Source: Bowmanella yangjiangensis
Lineage (GTDB): Bacteria > Pseudomonadota > Gammaproteobacteria > Enterobacterales > Alteromonadaceae
Assembly: GCF_017255015.1 (NCBI RefSeq)
Contig: NZ_JAFKCS010000009.1
Location: 122,347-186,346 of the forward strand
DNA length: 64,000 bases
Direction of reading: 5' to 3'
A model generated the notes under the pieces. The model made no database searches. It was not told where the DNA came from and saw only the letters and a program-made list of their open reading frames with translations. The number at the start of each line of letters is the position of its first letter. The first letter of the stretch is position 1. Shown piece by piece: positions 8,654 through 16,136 of this stretch. The position numbers and the translations under genes are program-made.

Positions 8654-10342
8654 TTGGCAAGCCATATCTATAAAGATGCTGTCCATTTGGATGCACAATT
8701 ATCCACTTATCTGATCGAAAAGATGTCCTTGAGTCATGAGGATATCCAAAAGGCCCAGGCAACGGCTTCTGAACTTAAGTGTTCATTGGGCGATGCGGTG
8801 TCCCGACTGGGTTTTTGTGGCGAAGATTCGTTATGGGAAGGGATTGCCAGTGTGACAGGGTTACCCCTTGTTTCAACGGTTGGTCAATGCCCTCAATCTC
8901 ATCAGGTGCTTTCCACTAGTCTAATTTTGGGTATCAGCATTGATTGGTGCATGGACCATCAGGTTTTCGTATCGGCTTATGAATCTACCTTGGATTTGTA
9001 CTGTGTTGATATTACCGATAAGTTCGCTCTGGGTGTGTTAGGTAATATTGCCACAAATTACCAAATTAACCTTCACTTGATGACGCCAGCTATGGCGGCG
9101 AGTTTGTCTGATGACCTTTCGCGAGAGCGAGCTGTTTCAGAATTGTTCGGCAGAAATAGTACAGATATAGCGGCACTGGCCGAAGAGGCTCCGGTTATCA
9201 ATTTGGTGAACAGCATTATAGAGCGTGCTATTCAGGCCGAAGCCTCTGATATTCACATCGAGGCAGGCAGTCAATCTATGCTGGTAAGGTTCAGGGTTGA
9301 TGGGCGCATGATCGAGTTTATGCAACAGCCTATGACGCGTTTCGCGGCTATTGCATCACGTATCAAGCTGATGTCGCATTTAGACATCGCGGAACGACGT
9401 CTTCCACAAGATGGTCGATTTACCACTCGTGCCAACAAGCGTGAATTTGACGTGCGGGTTTCTACCGCGCCCGATGTTCATGGTGAATCGATTGTTATGC
9501 GCTTACTGCCTAAAAAACGCGATGAACTCTCCTTGGACGGTCTTGGATTTGAATCCGATCATTTGGCGCTAATGCGTCAATGGGGCGCACTGAGCAACGG
9601 TATTGTGTTGGTTACCGGACCCACGGGGTCGGGGAAATCTACCACGCTTTACGGGCTACTGGCTGATATTCGCACCGGTCATGAAAAAATTGTGACGGTG
9701 GAAGACCCTGTGGAGTATCAGGTCGAGGGCATCACTCAGGTTCAGGCCCGACCAGATATCGGTTACACTTTTGCCAAAGCACTGAGAACCTTTTTACGCC
9801 AGGATCCCGATGTGATTATGGTGGGGGAAATTCGTGACAAAGAAACGGCAGATATTGCCGTGCAGGCCTCCTTAACCGGTCACCTGGTATTATCAACATT
9901 ACACACTAATGATGCCTGTTCGGTATTCCCTCGGCTGTCTGATATTGGCGTAGAGCCATATTTAGTGGCGGCCACTATACAAGGGGTGCAGGCCCAGCGA
10001 TTGGTGCGTAAGCTGTGCAGTGAATGCAGTGAACCCACAGATGCGCCTACTTTTATCCGCCATATGGGGGAACTGCAAGGCAACTGGCGTAAGCCTGTTG
10101 GCTGCCATGCATGTCAGGGGCGCGGTTATCGCGGCCGCATTGGCGTTTATGAGCTGGTACCTGTTACTCCGGAAATGCGAGAACTCATAACCTCCAGATC
10201 GCCGGTCAGCGAGATAAGGGAGTTGGCGAGAAAAGCAGGCTGTCGAACCTTGATGGAAGATGGTTTGCTTAAAGCGTCTCGCGGCATCACCAGTGTGGAT
10301 GAAGTTCTGCGGGTGTGTAGTCAGGGTGAATCTGATTCATGA
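8654..10342 (+). CDS. gspE: Type II secretion-like ATPase GspE
   Basis: Hexameric cytoplasmic motor that drives pseudopilus assembly. It is 562 aa. An N-terminal MshEN/GspE-N-type domain covers about 1-150. The ATPase core has Walker A GPTGSGKST (322-330), the Asp box TVEDPVEYQ (348-356), Walker B DPDVIMVGEIRD (384-395) and the His box TGHLVLSTLHTND (408-420). The zinc-binding tetracysteine is intact (CxxC at 455/458 and 484/487), typical of GspE/PilB and absent from retraction ATPases. The start is TTG with GGGAGG 11 bp upstream. The gene overlaps gspF by 4 nt. Confidence 0.93.
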   Translation: MASHIYKDAVHLDAQLSTYLIEKMSLSHEDIQKAQATASELKCSLGDAVSRLGFCGEDSLWEGIASVTGLPLVSTVGQCPQSHQVLSTSLILGISIDWCMDHQVFVSAYESTLDLYCVDITDKFALGVLGNIATNYQINLHLMTPAMAASLSDDLSRERAVSELFGRNSTDIAALAEEAPVINLVNSIIERAIQAEASDIHIEAGSQSMLVRFRVDGRMIEFMQQPMTRFAAIASRIKLMSHLDIAERRLPQDGRFTTRANKREFDVRVSTAPDVHGESIVMRLLPKKRDELSLDGLGFESDHLALMRQWGALSNGIVLVTGPTGSGKSTTLYGLLADIRTGHEKIVTVEDPVEYQVEGITQVQARPDIGYTFAKALRTFLRQDPDVIMVGEIRDKETADIAVQASLTGHLVLSTLHTNDACSVFPRLSDIGVEPYLVAATIQGVQAQRLVRKLCSECSEPTDAPTFIRHMGELQGNWRKPVGCHACQGRGYRGRIGVYELVPVTPEMRELITSRSPVSEIRELARKAGCRTLMEDGLLKASRGITSVDEVLRVCSQGESDS

Positions 10343-11529
10343 AGTTTCGCTATCAGGGAATCGAAATCGCGACAGAACAGCGCGTTGAAGGTGAAATAGA
10401 CGCCGTAAGCTATGCCGAGGCCATTCGACAACTAGCGGATAGGCGTATCGAAGCCTTTGCCCTTGAGGAATATACCAAGCCTACCAAGCACGGGCGAAAG
10501 GTTAAAGTATCGGATTTGGTTTTGCCGCTGCAAGAACTGGCAACACTGACACGATCCGGTGTCGCTCTGATTGATGCAGTGAAGGCACTGGCACAAAACG
10601 AAGAACACCCGAACCTGGCAAGAGGATTCGCCGCCATAGCCAGCAGAATCGAAGGTGGAGATACGCTCTCTTCCGCAATTTTGGAGTCCGGATTACCTTT
10701 TCCTGAATACGTCGCGCATTTGGTCAGTGCGGGTGAGGCAGGGGGGCAATTGGCTGGGGCGCTATCGGACGCGTCTGCACAAATGAATTATGAGCAGTCG
10801 GTAAAAAGTGATATCCAAAGTGCATTGACATATCCATTGGTGCTGATTGGCTCAGGCTTGGTTGCCATGTTGATTATCTTTTTCGCCGTTGTACCGAAAT
10901 TCAGCCATATGCTCGATGGTGACAAGGAATTACCTACTTTGGCCTTTTTGGTGTTGTCGGCTGGTCGTTCAGCAAATGAGTCTCCCCTGCTGCTGTTTGG
11001 TTTTGTGGGTGCTTTGGTTTTGCTGATTGTACTTGTCCTTGGCAACCCCAAAGTAAGACGGGCTTTGATGGACCGAATTATAGACTTACCTGTTATTGGT
11101 CCATGGTTGGCCGAACAAGATGCCGCACGCTGGGCGTCACTTTGTGCGGCTATGTTACTGGCCCGGGTAAATCTGCTTACGGCGTTAAAGCTATCTGCTG
11201 CGTCATGTGCATATACCAAGCGTCGCAAACGCGCGTTAGCCATGATCCAGGATGTGCAGGATGGGGTAGCCTTTACCGAGGCCTTGAGCCGTTCCAGATT
11301 GGTACCCGGTACCTCTTTGAATTTAGTGGCGGTTGGCGATAAAACCGGTCAGTTGGCCGAGATGTTAAAGGCGGTCGCCGCGTTGCATGACACGTCATGC
11401 AAGCGACGAATGAAGCAGGTTCTCACCTTGATGGAACCCATTGCCATTTTAATTGTCGGCGTATTAATTGGCGTGATGATATTGGGTATTGTTTTGGCTA
11501 TTACGGCCTCAACAGATATTGCTATTTAA
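10339..11529 (+). CDS. gspF: Inner-membrane platform protein GspF
   Basis: Polytopic platform protein (396 aa, normal length) that links the GspE motor to the pseudopilus. Two repeated T2SSF domains are seen: the first with LATLTRSGVALIDAVKAL (about 69-86) and the second with AMLLARVNLLTALKLS. Three membrane helices lie at about 165-190, 212-235 and 366-392. The ATG overlaps the gspE stop (ATGA). It precedes the pseudopilin genes by 15 bp. MshG/PilC are homologues, but the following GHIJK set favours GspF. Confidence 0.92.
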   Translation: MKFRYQGIEIATEQRVEGEIDAVSYAEAIRQLADRRIEAFALEEYTKPTKHGRKVKVSDLVLPLQELATLTRSGVALIDAVKALAQNEEHPNLARGFAAIASRIEGGDTLSSAILESGLPFPEYVAHLVSAGEAGGQLAGALSDASAQMNYEQSVKSDIQSALTYPLVLIGSGLVAMLIIFFAVVPKFSHMLDGDKELPTLAFLVLSAGRSANESPLLLFGFVGALVLLIVLVLGNPKVRRALMDRIIDLPVIGPWLAEQDAARWASLCAAMLLARVNLLTALKLSAASCAYTKRRKRALAMIQDVQDGVAFTEALSRSRLVPGTSLNLVAVGDKTGQLAEMLKAVAALHDTSCKRRMKQVLTLMEPIAILIVGVLIGVMILGIVLAITASTDIAI

Positions 11530-11544
11530 TTATGGGGAGTACAA

Positions 11545-11964
11545 ATGAGTCAAAATAAACAGCGTGGGTTCACCATGATTGAATTGCTGGTGGTGCTGGT
11601 TATTCTCGGATTGTTGGCAGGCCTGGTTGGCCCGCAGTTTTTTGGCAAGGTAGACAGTTCTAAAGTACGTACAGCAGAGACTCAGGTGAAAATGCTGAAA
11701 ATGGCGTTGCAGACGTATCGTTTGGATGTTGGAAGTTATCCAGCCAAACTAGCGGACCTGAGAAGTGCCCCGGCCAATGCTAAAGGCTACTGGGCCGGTC
11801 CGTATCTGGACGATGACATTCCATTGGACCCTTGGGGCAATTCCTACCAGTACCGACTCGATAGCGCCGCTGAGCAGGGGTTTTACCTATACAGTCTCGG
11901 CGCTGATGGTGTTGAAGGAGGCGAAGAGCTTAATGCCGAAGTTGGTTACTTCCCTGCGAAATAG
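11545..11964 (+). CDS. gspG: Major pseudopilin GspG
   Basis: 139 aa. A short basic leader is followed by the prepilin peptidase site RG-FTMIELLVVLVILG (cleavage after Gly8; Glu at +5). The C-terminal domain carries the GspG hallmarks: KMALQTYRLDVGSYP, GPYLDDDIPLDPWGNSYQYR and LYSLGADGVEGGEE, an acidic calcium-loop-like region. It forms the bulk of the pseudopilus. GGGGAG lies just before the ATG. The prepilin peptidase needed to process it (GspO/PilD) is not in this window. Confidence 0.94.
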   Translation: MSQNKQRGFTMIELLVVLVILGLLAGLVGPQFFGKVDSSKVRTAETQVKMLKMALQTYRLDVGSYPAKLADLRSAPANAKGYWAGPYLDDDIPLDPWGNSYQYRLDSAAEQGFYLYSLGADGVEGGEELNAEVGYFPAK

Positions 11965-12331
11965 CCTGGGTTTTACCATGATCGAGTTGCTGGTGACCTT
12001 GGTGCTGCTCGGCTTGATTGTCGCTGTTGTGGCGCCGGGGATGGAAGCCTGGTTGATGGCTCGCGAAGCTGCTGCTCAGCGTGCGATGGTCGCCGGTAAA
12101 CTCATGTTGTTGCCTCTAGAGGCTAATCGCAGCGGCCAGACTATCCGCATTAACAGTGCCACAGACCTTGGACTCGATGATGTGGCATTGCAATTTGAAC
12201 CTGCCATCGAAATAAACAGCAATGGGTATTGTCGTGGCGGGGCTTTTACCCTGACACAAGGGCAGCGCGACTATCACTTTGATGTGCTGCCTCCATTTTG
12301 TGAAGTGAAGCAACGTGACATCAACTCCTAA
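11933..12331 (+). CDS. gspH: Minor pseudopilin GspH
   Basis: The true start is the ATG at 11933, inside the last codons of gspG (32-nt overlap), giving 132 aa beginning MPKLVTSLRNSLGFTMIELL. Upstream in-frame sequence is only the gspG shadow. AAGGAGG (11915-11921) and GAAGAG close to the ATG serve as ribosome-binding site. The prepilin peptidase site is LG-FTMIELLVTLVLLG with Glu at +5. The C-terminal part is short and beta-rich. It is in the gspH position; family identity of the globular part cannot be confirmed by eye. Confidence 0.85.
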   Translation: MPKLVTSLRNSLGFTMIELLVTLVLLGLIVAVVAPGMEAWLMAREAAAQRAMVAGKLMLLPLEANRSGQTIRINSATDLGLDDVALQFEPAIEINSNGYCRGGAFTLTQGQRDYHFDVLPPFCEVKQRDINS

Positions 12332-12743
12332 GGGGTTTTCCCTCATCGAGGCACTGGTTGCATTGGTCATATTGTCTCTGGTGTTTAGTGCGGTATGGGG
12401 ATGGTTTGGCACTGCTGCAACCTCAACTGTCAGAATTCAGCATGCGACTTCGTTGCCAAATCTGTTTAACCAGTTCACCCAGTATTTGGAACTAGAGGAC
12501 TTGCGCCAAACGCGCACGGGAAGTTACCTGATCGGTAACTATCAAGTGGACTGGCAGGCGTCTGTTGCCAAGCAATCATCCACGGAAATTCACCGCCGGC
12601 AACCCGCGTGGATTGTTGCCCTGTTTGATGTGCAGGCCGATGTTCTAAAAGATGGCAGAGCCGTCTCGACCTTTTCTACCCAAGTGGTTAAACAGTGGCG
12701 TGACCCCAATTATATCGAGCCCCTAATGTCCCAGGACCAATAA
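12315..12743 (+). CDS. gspI: Minor pseudopilin GspI
   Basis: 142 aa from a GTG start that overlaps gspH by 17 nt. The N-terminus MTSTPKG-FSLIEALVALVILSLVF has a prepilin peptidase site and Glu at +5; IEALVALVILS is typical of GspI. With gspJ and gspK it would form the pseudopilus tip complex. It ends exactly one base before the gspJ ATG, so the genes are translationally linked. Confidence 0.86.
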   Translation: MTSTPKGFSLIEALVALVILSLVFSAVWGWFGTAATSTVRIQHATSLPNLFNQFTQYLELEDLRQTRTGSYLIGNYQVDWQASVAKQSSTEIHRRQPAWIVALFDVQADVLKDGRAVSTFSTQVVKQWRDPNYIEPLMSQDQ

Positions 12744-13388
12744 ATGCAATGGGTTATGTTTGACAGATTGAAGTTGCTACGCAGCCAATATCCTACCCTG
12801 CGGTCTGTTAATCAGGGCGGATTTACCTTGATAGAAATGCTGGTTGTGTTGGTCATTTTGGCGATGACCACAACCTTGCTGGCCCAGGGACTTGCCACCA
12901 CCTGGCGCAATTTTGAGAAAATGGATGCAAAGATATTGGTTCAATCCAGTGCAGATTTACCGGTAGTCTGGTTTCAACAGAGCATTCGCGGGGCTGTGCT
13001 TTACCATCCCTACATCGCCAATGCCAAAGGACTGAAAAACTCATTTGAGTTTGTCAGTTCTGCACTACCTGATGACAGTGCGCATATTCCCCAGGGCATG
13101 TCCTGGCAGATAGTGGCTGACAATAACTACTGGTATCTGCAGTGGCTGAATCAAAACAACCCACAACTTGCCGTAGAGATTCAACGATTCGATCAGTCTG
13201 CCCATTTTGAATATCTGGTTGAAGATAGCTGGCAATCGGAATTCTTACCTGATACAGCAGTGCTTCCACGAGCGGTTAGAATTGTTAATGGGGACATTGT
13301 CTGGGCGATGGCCGTAATCGGTCGTCCGCAAATTGCGGATATGCCTCCGGAACTTCAGGCCTTTGGCATCTATGAGTTTGGAGGCTGA
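12744..13388 (+). CDS. gspJ: Minor pseudopilin GspJ
   Basis: 214 aa, the usual size of GspJ. A leader of about 27 residues precedes the prepilin peptidase site QGG-FTLIEMLVVLVILA. A second ATG at 12756 would shorten the leader and is also plausible. The downstream region has the RGAV/SxALPD-type beta-rich fold expected for GspJ. The gene abuts gspI, and its stop (13386-13388) overlaps the ribosome-binding site of gspK. Confidence 0.86.
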   Translation: MQWVMFDRLKLLRSQYPTLRSVNQGGFTLIEMLVVLVILAMTTTLLAQGLATTWRNFEKMDAKILVQSSADLPVVWFQQSIRGAVLYHPYIANAKGLKNSFEFVSSALPDDSAHIPQGMSWQIVADNNYWYLQWLNQNNPQLAVEIQRFDQSAHFEYLVEDSWQSEFLPDTAVLPRAVRIVNGDIVWAMAVIGRPQIADMPPELQAFGIYEFGG

Positions 13389-13389
13389 G

Positions 13390-14328
13390 ATGATGGTTCG
13401 GGACCGGCAACAAGGAGCGGCATTGCTGGCAGTGTTGATTGTGTCTGTTGTATTGGTGACTTTGTTGGGGGCTTCGTCTGTATTGCTCAATAGTCGTTTG
13501 CAGATTGCTGAAGCATCTAAAGCGAGAATGGCAGCCGACGCCAAAGCGTACGCCAAAATCAATCAACTTATCTATTTGCTGTCAACGCAGCGTCGCACTG
13601 TGGCTGGGGTAAGCCAGGGAATAGCTACAAAGACCGCTCAGACCAATGAAGACGGTCTGTATCTGCAGCCCATCGCCGGGGACGAACTTCGTACCGACGG
13701 ATTTTTATACCAAGAGCAGGACATAGAATTTTCTATTCAGAATGAGGATGGCCTGCTACCTATTAATTCATCTTTCCAATATTGGTTAAAACTCTGGCTA
13801 AAAAATACCGGTTACAGTCTCAGTGAACAAAGCTATTTTGCCGACAGACTCGCAGACTACGCGGACGGTGACGATTGGCAACGCCCGGCTGGGGCGGAAA
13901 AGGCCACTTATCTGCTGCAAGATAAGATGTTACCTATGAATTTTTTATTACAGCAATGCTCAGAATTAGCGCAGGTGTCAATGTGGGATGCTTTGGTGAC
14001 AAATCATCCGCAGATCCTGGCACATTGCAGTTTGCGTCGCAGTCCGCGACTGAATATCAACGCCATCCCGATATCATTGTGGCAAAAACTCTGGCCTGGC
14101 TCAGTACAAAGGTTAACCGAAGCAAGAGCGCGAGGTCGCTGGCTGATAACCTATCAGGACAGTTATTTAATTGAACCTGCACTGGCCCTGATCCCCGAAG
14201 AATATTATTCGCCACTGGGTGGTGAACGCTATATTTTAAGCGTGACAGCAAAAGGTAACACACAAAAAATCAGTGTTGAAATTGGTGAAAAAAATAACCG
14301 TCCTTTTACGCGGCGGACTATTTATTAA
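13390..14328 (+). CDS. gspK: Minor pseudopilin GspK
   Basis: 312 aa, the large tip pseudopilin. The ATG at 13390 (or 13393) is chosen because GGAGG lies at 13380-13384; the longer in-frame start at 13333 lies inside gspJ. The N-terminus RDRQQG-AALLAVLIVSVVLV lacks the +5 glutamate, which is the normal GspK condition and allows it to cap the pseudopilus. The motifs FSIQNEDGLLPIN, FADRLADYADGD and RLNINAIP match the GspK alpha-helical insertion domain. It is the last gene of the plus-strand secretion operon. Confidence 0.88.
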   Translation: MMVRDRQQGAALLAVLIVSVVLVTLLGASSVLLNSRLQIAEASKARMAADAKAYAKINQLIYLLSTQRRTVAGVSQGIATKTAQTNEDGLYLQPIAGDELRTDGFLYQEQDIEFSIQNEDGLLPINSSFQYWLKLWLKNTGYSLSEQSYFADRLADYADGDDWQRPAGAEKATYLLQDKMLPMNFLLQQCSELAQVSMWDALVTNHPQILAHCSLRRSPRLNINAIPISLWQKLWPGSVQRLTEARARGRWLITYQDSYLIEPALALIPEEYYSPLGGERYILSVTAKGNTQKISVEIGEKNNRPFTRRTIY

Positions 14329-14723
14329 TCAGTCAGATAATTGATGCAATTTATCCGCACTTATGAATCCGCATAACCTATGAGATTTATTACAGAATTT
14401 ATCACTTTGTTGCATTGATAATTATATTTGCTGATAAATTAAGCAAGTGGCTGAAAAGCCTGTAAACAAAAGGCCAGTGCCATTGTAGTTCGGGCAAATT
14501 TACACTATAGTTGCGCCTTCGGTGGGGGCATGCTAAAACTTACCTCGTCAGCTCAATCGGTAAGTTAGTGTTAATACTGATAAAACTACACTTTAAAAGA
14601 GTTGATTACTACAATCTGGTGTTGTAGCTTATTGGGGGTAGTCTGGTGAGTGGTCACCGAGGACTTGTTGGCACATCGCCACGACTAACAAAAAACTATA
14701 GTTACTCTTGCAGGAGTTTTTAA
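14329..14723 (+). promoter_or_regulatory. Long non-coding leader/promoter region of the abundant exported protein
   Basis: 395 bp with no credible gene. It holds a candidate sigma-70 promoter (14483-14511), a perfect 8-bp stem AACTTACC/GGTAAGTT at 14537-14544 and 14559-14566 with a 14-nt loop, a small GGTGA/TCACC hairpin at 14645-14658, and two copies of ACTATAGTT (14504-14512 and 14695-14703). The first copy overlaps the candidate -10 and the second lies just before the ribosome-binding site AGGAG (14712-14716). A structured leader of about 200 nt would fit a long-lived mRNA for a very abundant protein; that is inference. Confidence 0.5.
14483..14511 (+). promoter_or_regulatory. Candidate sigma-70 promoter for the exported protein gene
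   Basis: TTGTAG (14483-14488) and TATAGT (14506-14511) are separated by 17 bp. The -10 matches the consensus at 5 of 6 positions; the -35 is weak (3 of 6). Transcription would begin near 14518 and give a leader of about 205 nt. Other AT-rich candidates near 14410-14440 cannot be excluded. Confidence 0.4.
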
Positions 14724-16058
14724 ATGTTAAACAAGAAAATCCTAGCTGTTGCTGTTGCTTCAGCTTTCACTATGAGCGCTCAAGCTGCTATTACGCTGAC
14801 GGATACAACAGCGGACCTGGTGACTTACGCTACTGAAACTTTTACCTCAACTGATCTGAATGCTGACGGCTTGTTGCCTGTAGATGGTACCGCTCTTGAT
14901 GTGGTTACCAACTTGGGCTTTACCGTTGCAGCTGGTACGTCTAAGTACGTCCGTATCGACCTGTCTGCAGGTGAATTCGCTGCAGTTCCAGCTTTGGCCG
15001 GTGTTAACGTTGATGCTGGTGTTTCATCAGGTGGTGATGGCGAATCTTTCGTTATTTTTGAAATTACTGGTGATAACGGTGGTACACCGGTTGAATTGCC
15101 TGCGGCTACTGTAGTTACTTTGTCGGCTGCAGATTATGCTATTTCTACTACAGCAACTAACACTGTAACTTATGCTCTGTATGAGTCTGCTGCTAATGCT
15201 GTTAACCAAACAGCCGGTACAGCTCTGTCTACTCGTTCAGAAGCTATGACTAGCACTGCTTCTGCCAGCACTGGTACTTTCACTGTACCTGGCGAAGTAA
15301 CTGCAACTGTTGGTTCTAAGTTCCTGAAGTTTGTTGACCCAGCTGATTCAAGCAAGACTGTTACCGAAATCGCTGTTGGTGCTGTTGATGCATCTAAACT
15401 GCTGAAAACTGGTACTTTCTTGACTCCTGCTGGTGCAGCTGTTGTTGTGGGTGATCTGTACACCACGCCTCAGGATATCACCTTTGCTGGTGACTTCAGC
15501 TTCGGTACTTGGACTACTGACTCTGCCGCTGACTGTTCTAACGCCGGTACTGCGGTAACCCTGAACAGTACTAAGACTGCTGCCACTGCTGCTAACGTAG
15601 CCCTGGGCGCTGTTTCTTACCTGTGTGTAGACAACGGTACTAAGAAGCAGACTATGAACAAAGGTTCTTACAGCGCAACTCTGTCTGCTAAGCCTAAGTT
15701 GACTAACACTGTTGGTAAGATCGTATACAACACTACTACTGTTGAAGTACCTTACGTGACTACGTTCTCTGCTTACAACCAGCGCGTATACATCGTGAAC
15801 AACGGTGTGGTTCCAGCTACTTACAGCATGACCTTCACATCTGAAAACGGTGTTGTTGCTACTGCTTTGGGTGCTTCTAGCGGTTCTGTACCTGCTGGTG
15901 AAATGGTAGCTCTGAAAGTGACTGACCTGGTAGATATCGCTGGTAAGACTCGTACTTCTGCTATCATCGAAATCGAAGCTGAAGACGAAGACGTAATGGT
16001 AAGCAGCCAGACTGTTAACCTGTCTACTGGTGGTACTGACACTGTAGTACACAACTAA
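14724..16058 (+). CDS. Abundant exported surface-layer-type protein (possible Slr4 family)
   Basis: 444 aa with a textbook signal peptide (MLNKKILAVAVASAFTMSAQA, cut before AITL). The mature protein is rich in Ala, Val, Thr, Ser and Gly and poor in His and Trp, with short beta-strand-like repeats. Two cysteines (ADCSNAG and YLCVDNG) are shared with the next gene and may form a disulfide. Codon choice is extremely biased to GTT, GCT, GGT, ACT, CTG and AAC, as in the most highly expressed genes, unlike all neighbours. A long leader and strong terminator flank it. The pattern fits a marine gammaproteobacterial S-layer protein such as Slr4, but I cannot confirm homology. It lies directly downstream of gspE-K, so it is the obvious candidate client of that machine. 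Confidence 0.7.
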   Translation: MLNKKILAVAVASAFTMSAQAAITLTDTTADLVTYATETFTSTDLNADGLLPVDGTALDVVTNLGFTVAAGTSKYVRIDLSAGEFAAVPALAGVNVDAGVSSGGDGESFVIFEITGDNGGTPVELPAATVVTLSAADYAISTTATNTVTYALYESAANAVNQTAGTALSTRSEAMTSTASASTGTFTVPGEVTATVGSKFLKFVDPADSSKTVTEIAVGAVDASKLLKTGTFLTPAGAAVVVGDLYTTPQDITFAGDFSFGTWTTDSAADCSNAGTAVTLNSTKTAATAANVALGAVSYLCVDNGTKKQTMNKGSYSATLSAKPKLTNTVGKIVYNTTTVEVPYVTTFSAYNQRVYIVNNGVVPATYSMTFTSENGVVATALGASSGSVPAGEMVALKVTDLVDIAGKTRTSAIIEIEAEDEDVMVSSQTVNLSTGGTDTVVHN

Positions 16059-16073
16059 GCATCAGCTTGTTGT

Positions 16074-16106
16074 AAAAAGCCTTCGCTAAGCGAAGGCTTT
16101 TTTTTT
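16074..16106 (+). terminator. Strong intrinsic terminator after the exported protein gene
   Basis: AAAAAGCCTTCGC (16074-16086), loop TAA, GCGAAGGCTTTTT (16090-16102) form a 13-bp stem followed by more T to 16106. It lies 15 bp after the stop codon, so most transcripts of the abundant protein should end here and its paralogue downstream would be made at a much lower level. Confidence 0.93.
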
Positions 16107-16136
16107 GAGTGAGGTTTTGTTTTAAGAAGGAAAGTC

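Noticed and set aside
3912..14328. Interpreting the secretion genes as an MSHA pilus locus
   Set aside because: The L-M-C-D order resembles mshIJKL, but no MshA-type major pilin, MshM ATPase or MshQ adhesin is present, and the GHIJK pseudopilin set with a Glu5-lacking GspK is T2SS-like.
15348..16052. A 234-codon open frame on the minus strand opposite the abundant exported protein
   Set aside because: It exists because the sense gene uses very few codons; its translation is Ser/Val/Tyr-rich with no domain, no ribosome-binding site, and the sense gene has overwhelming support.
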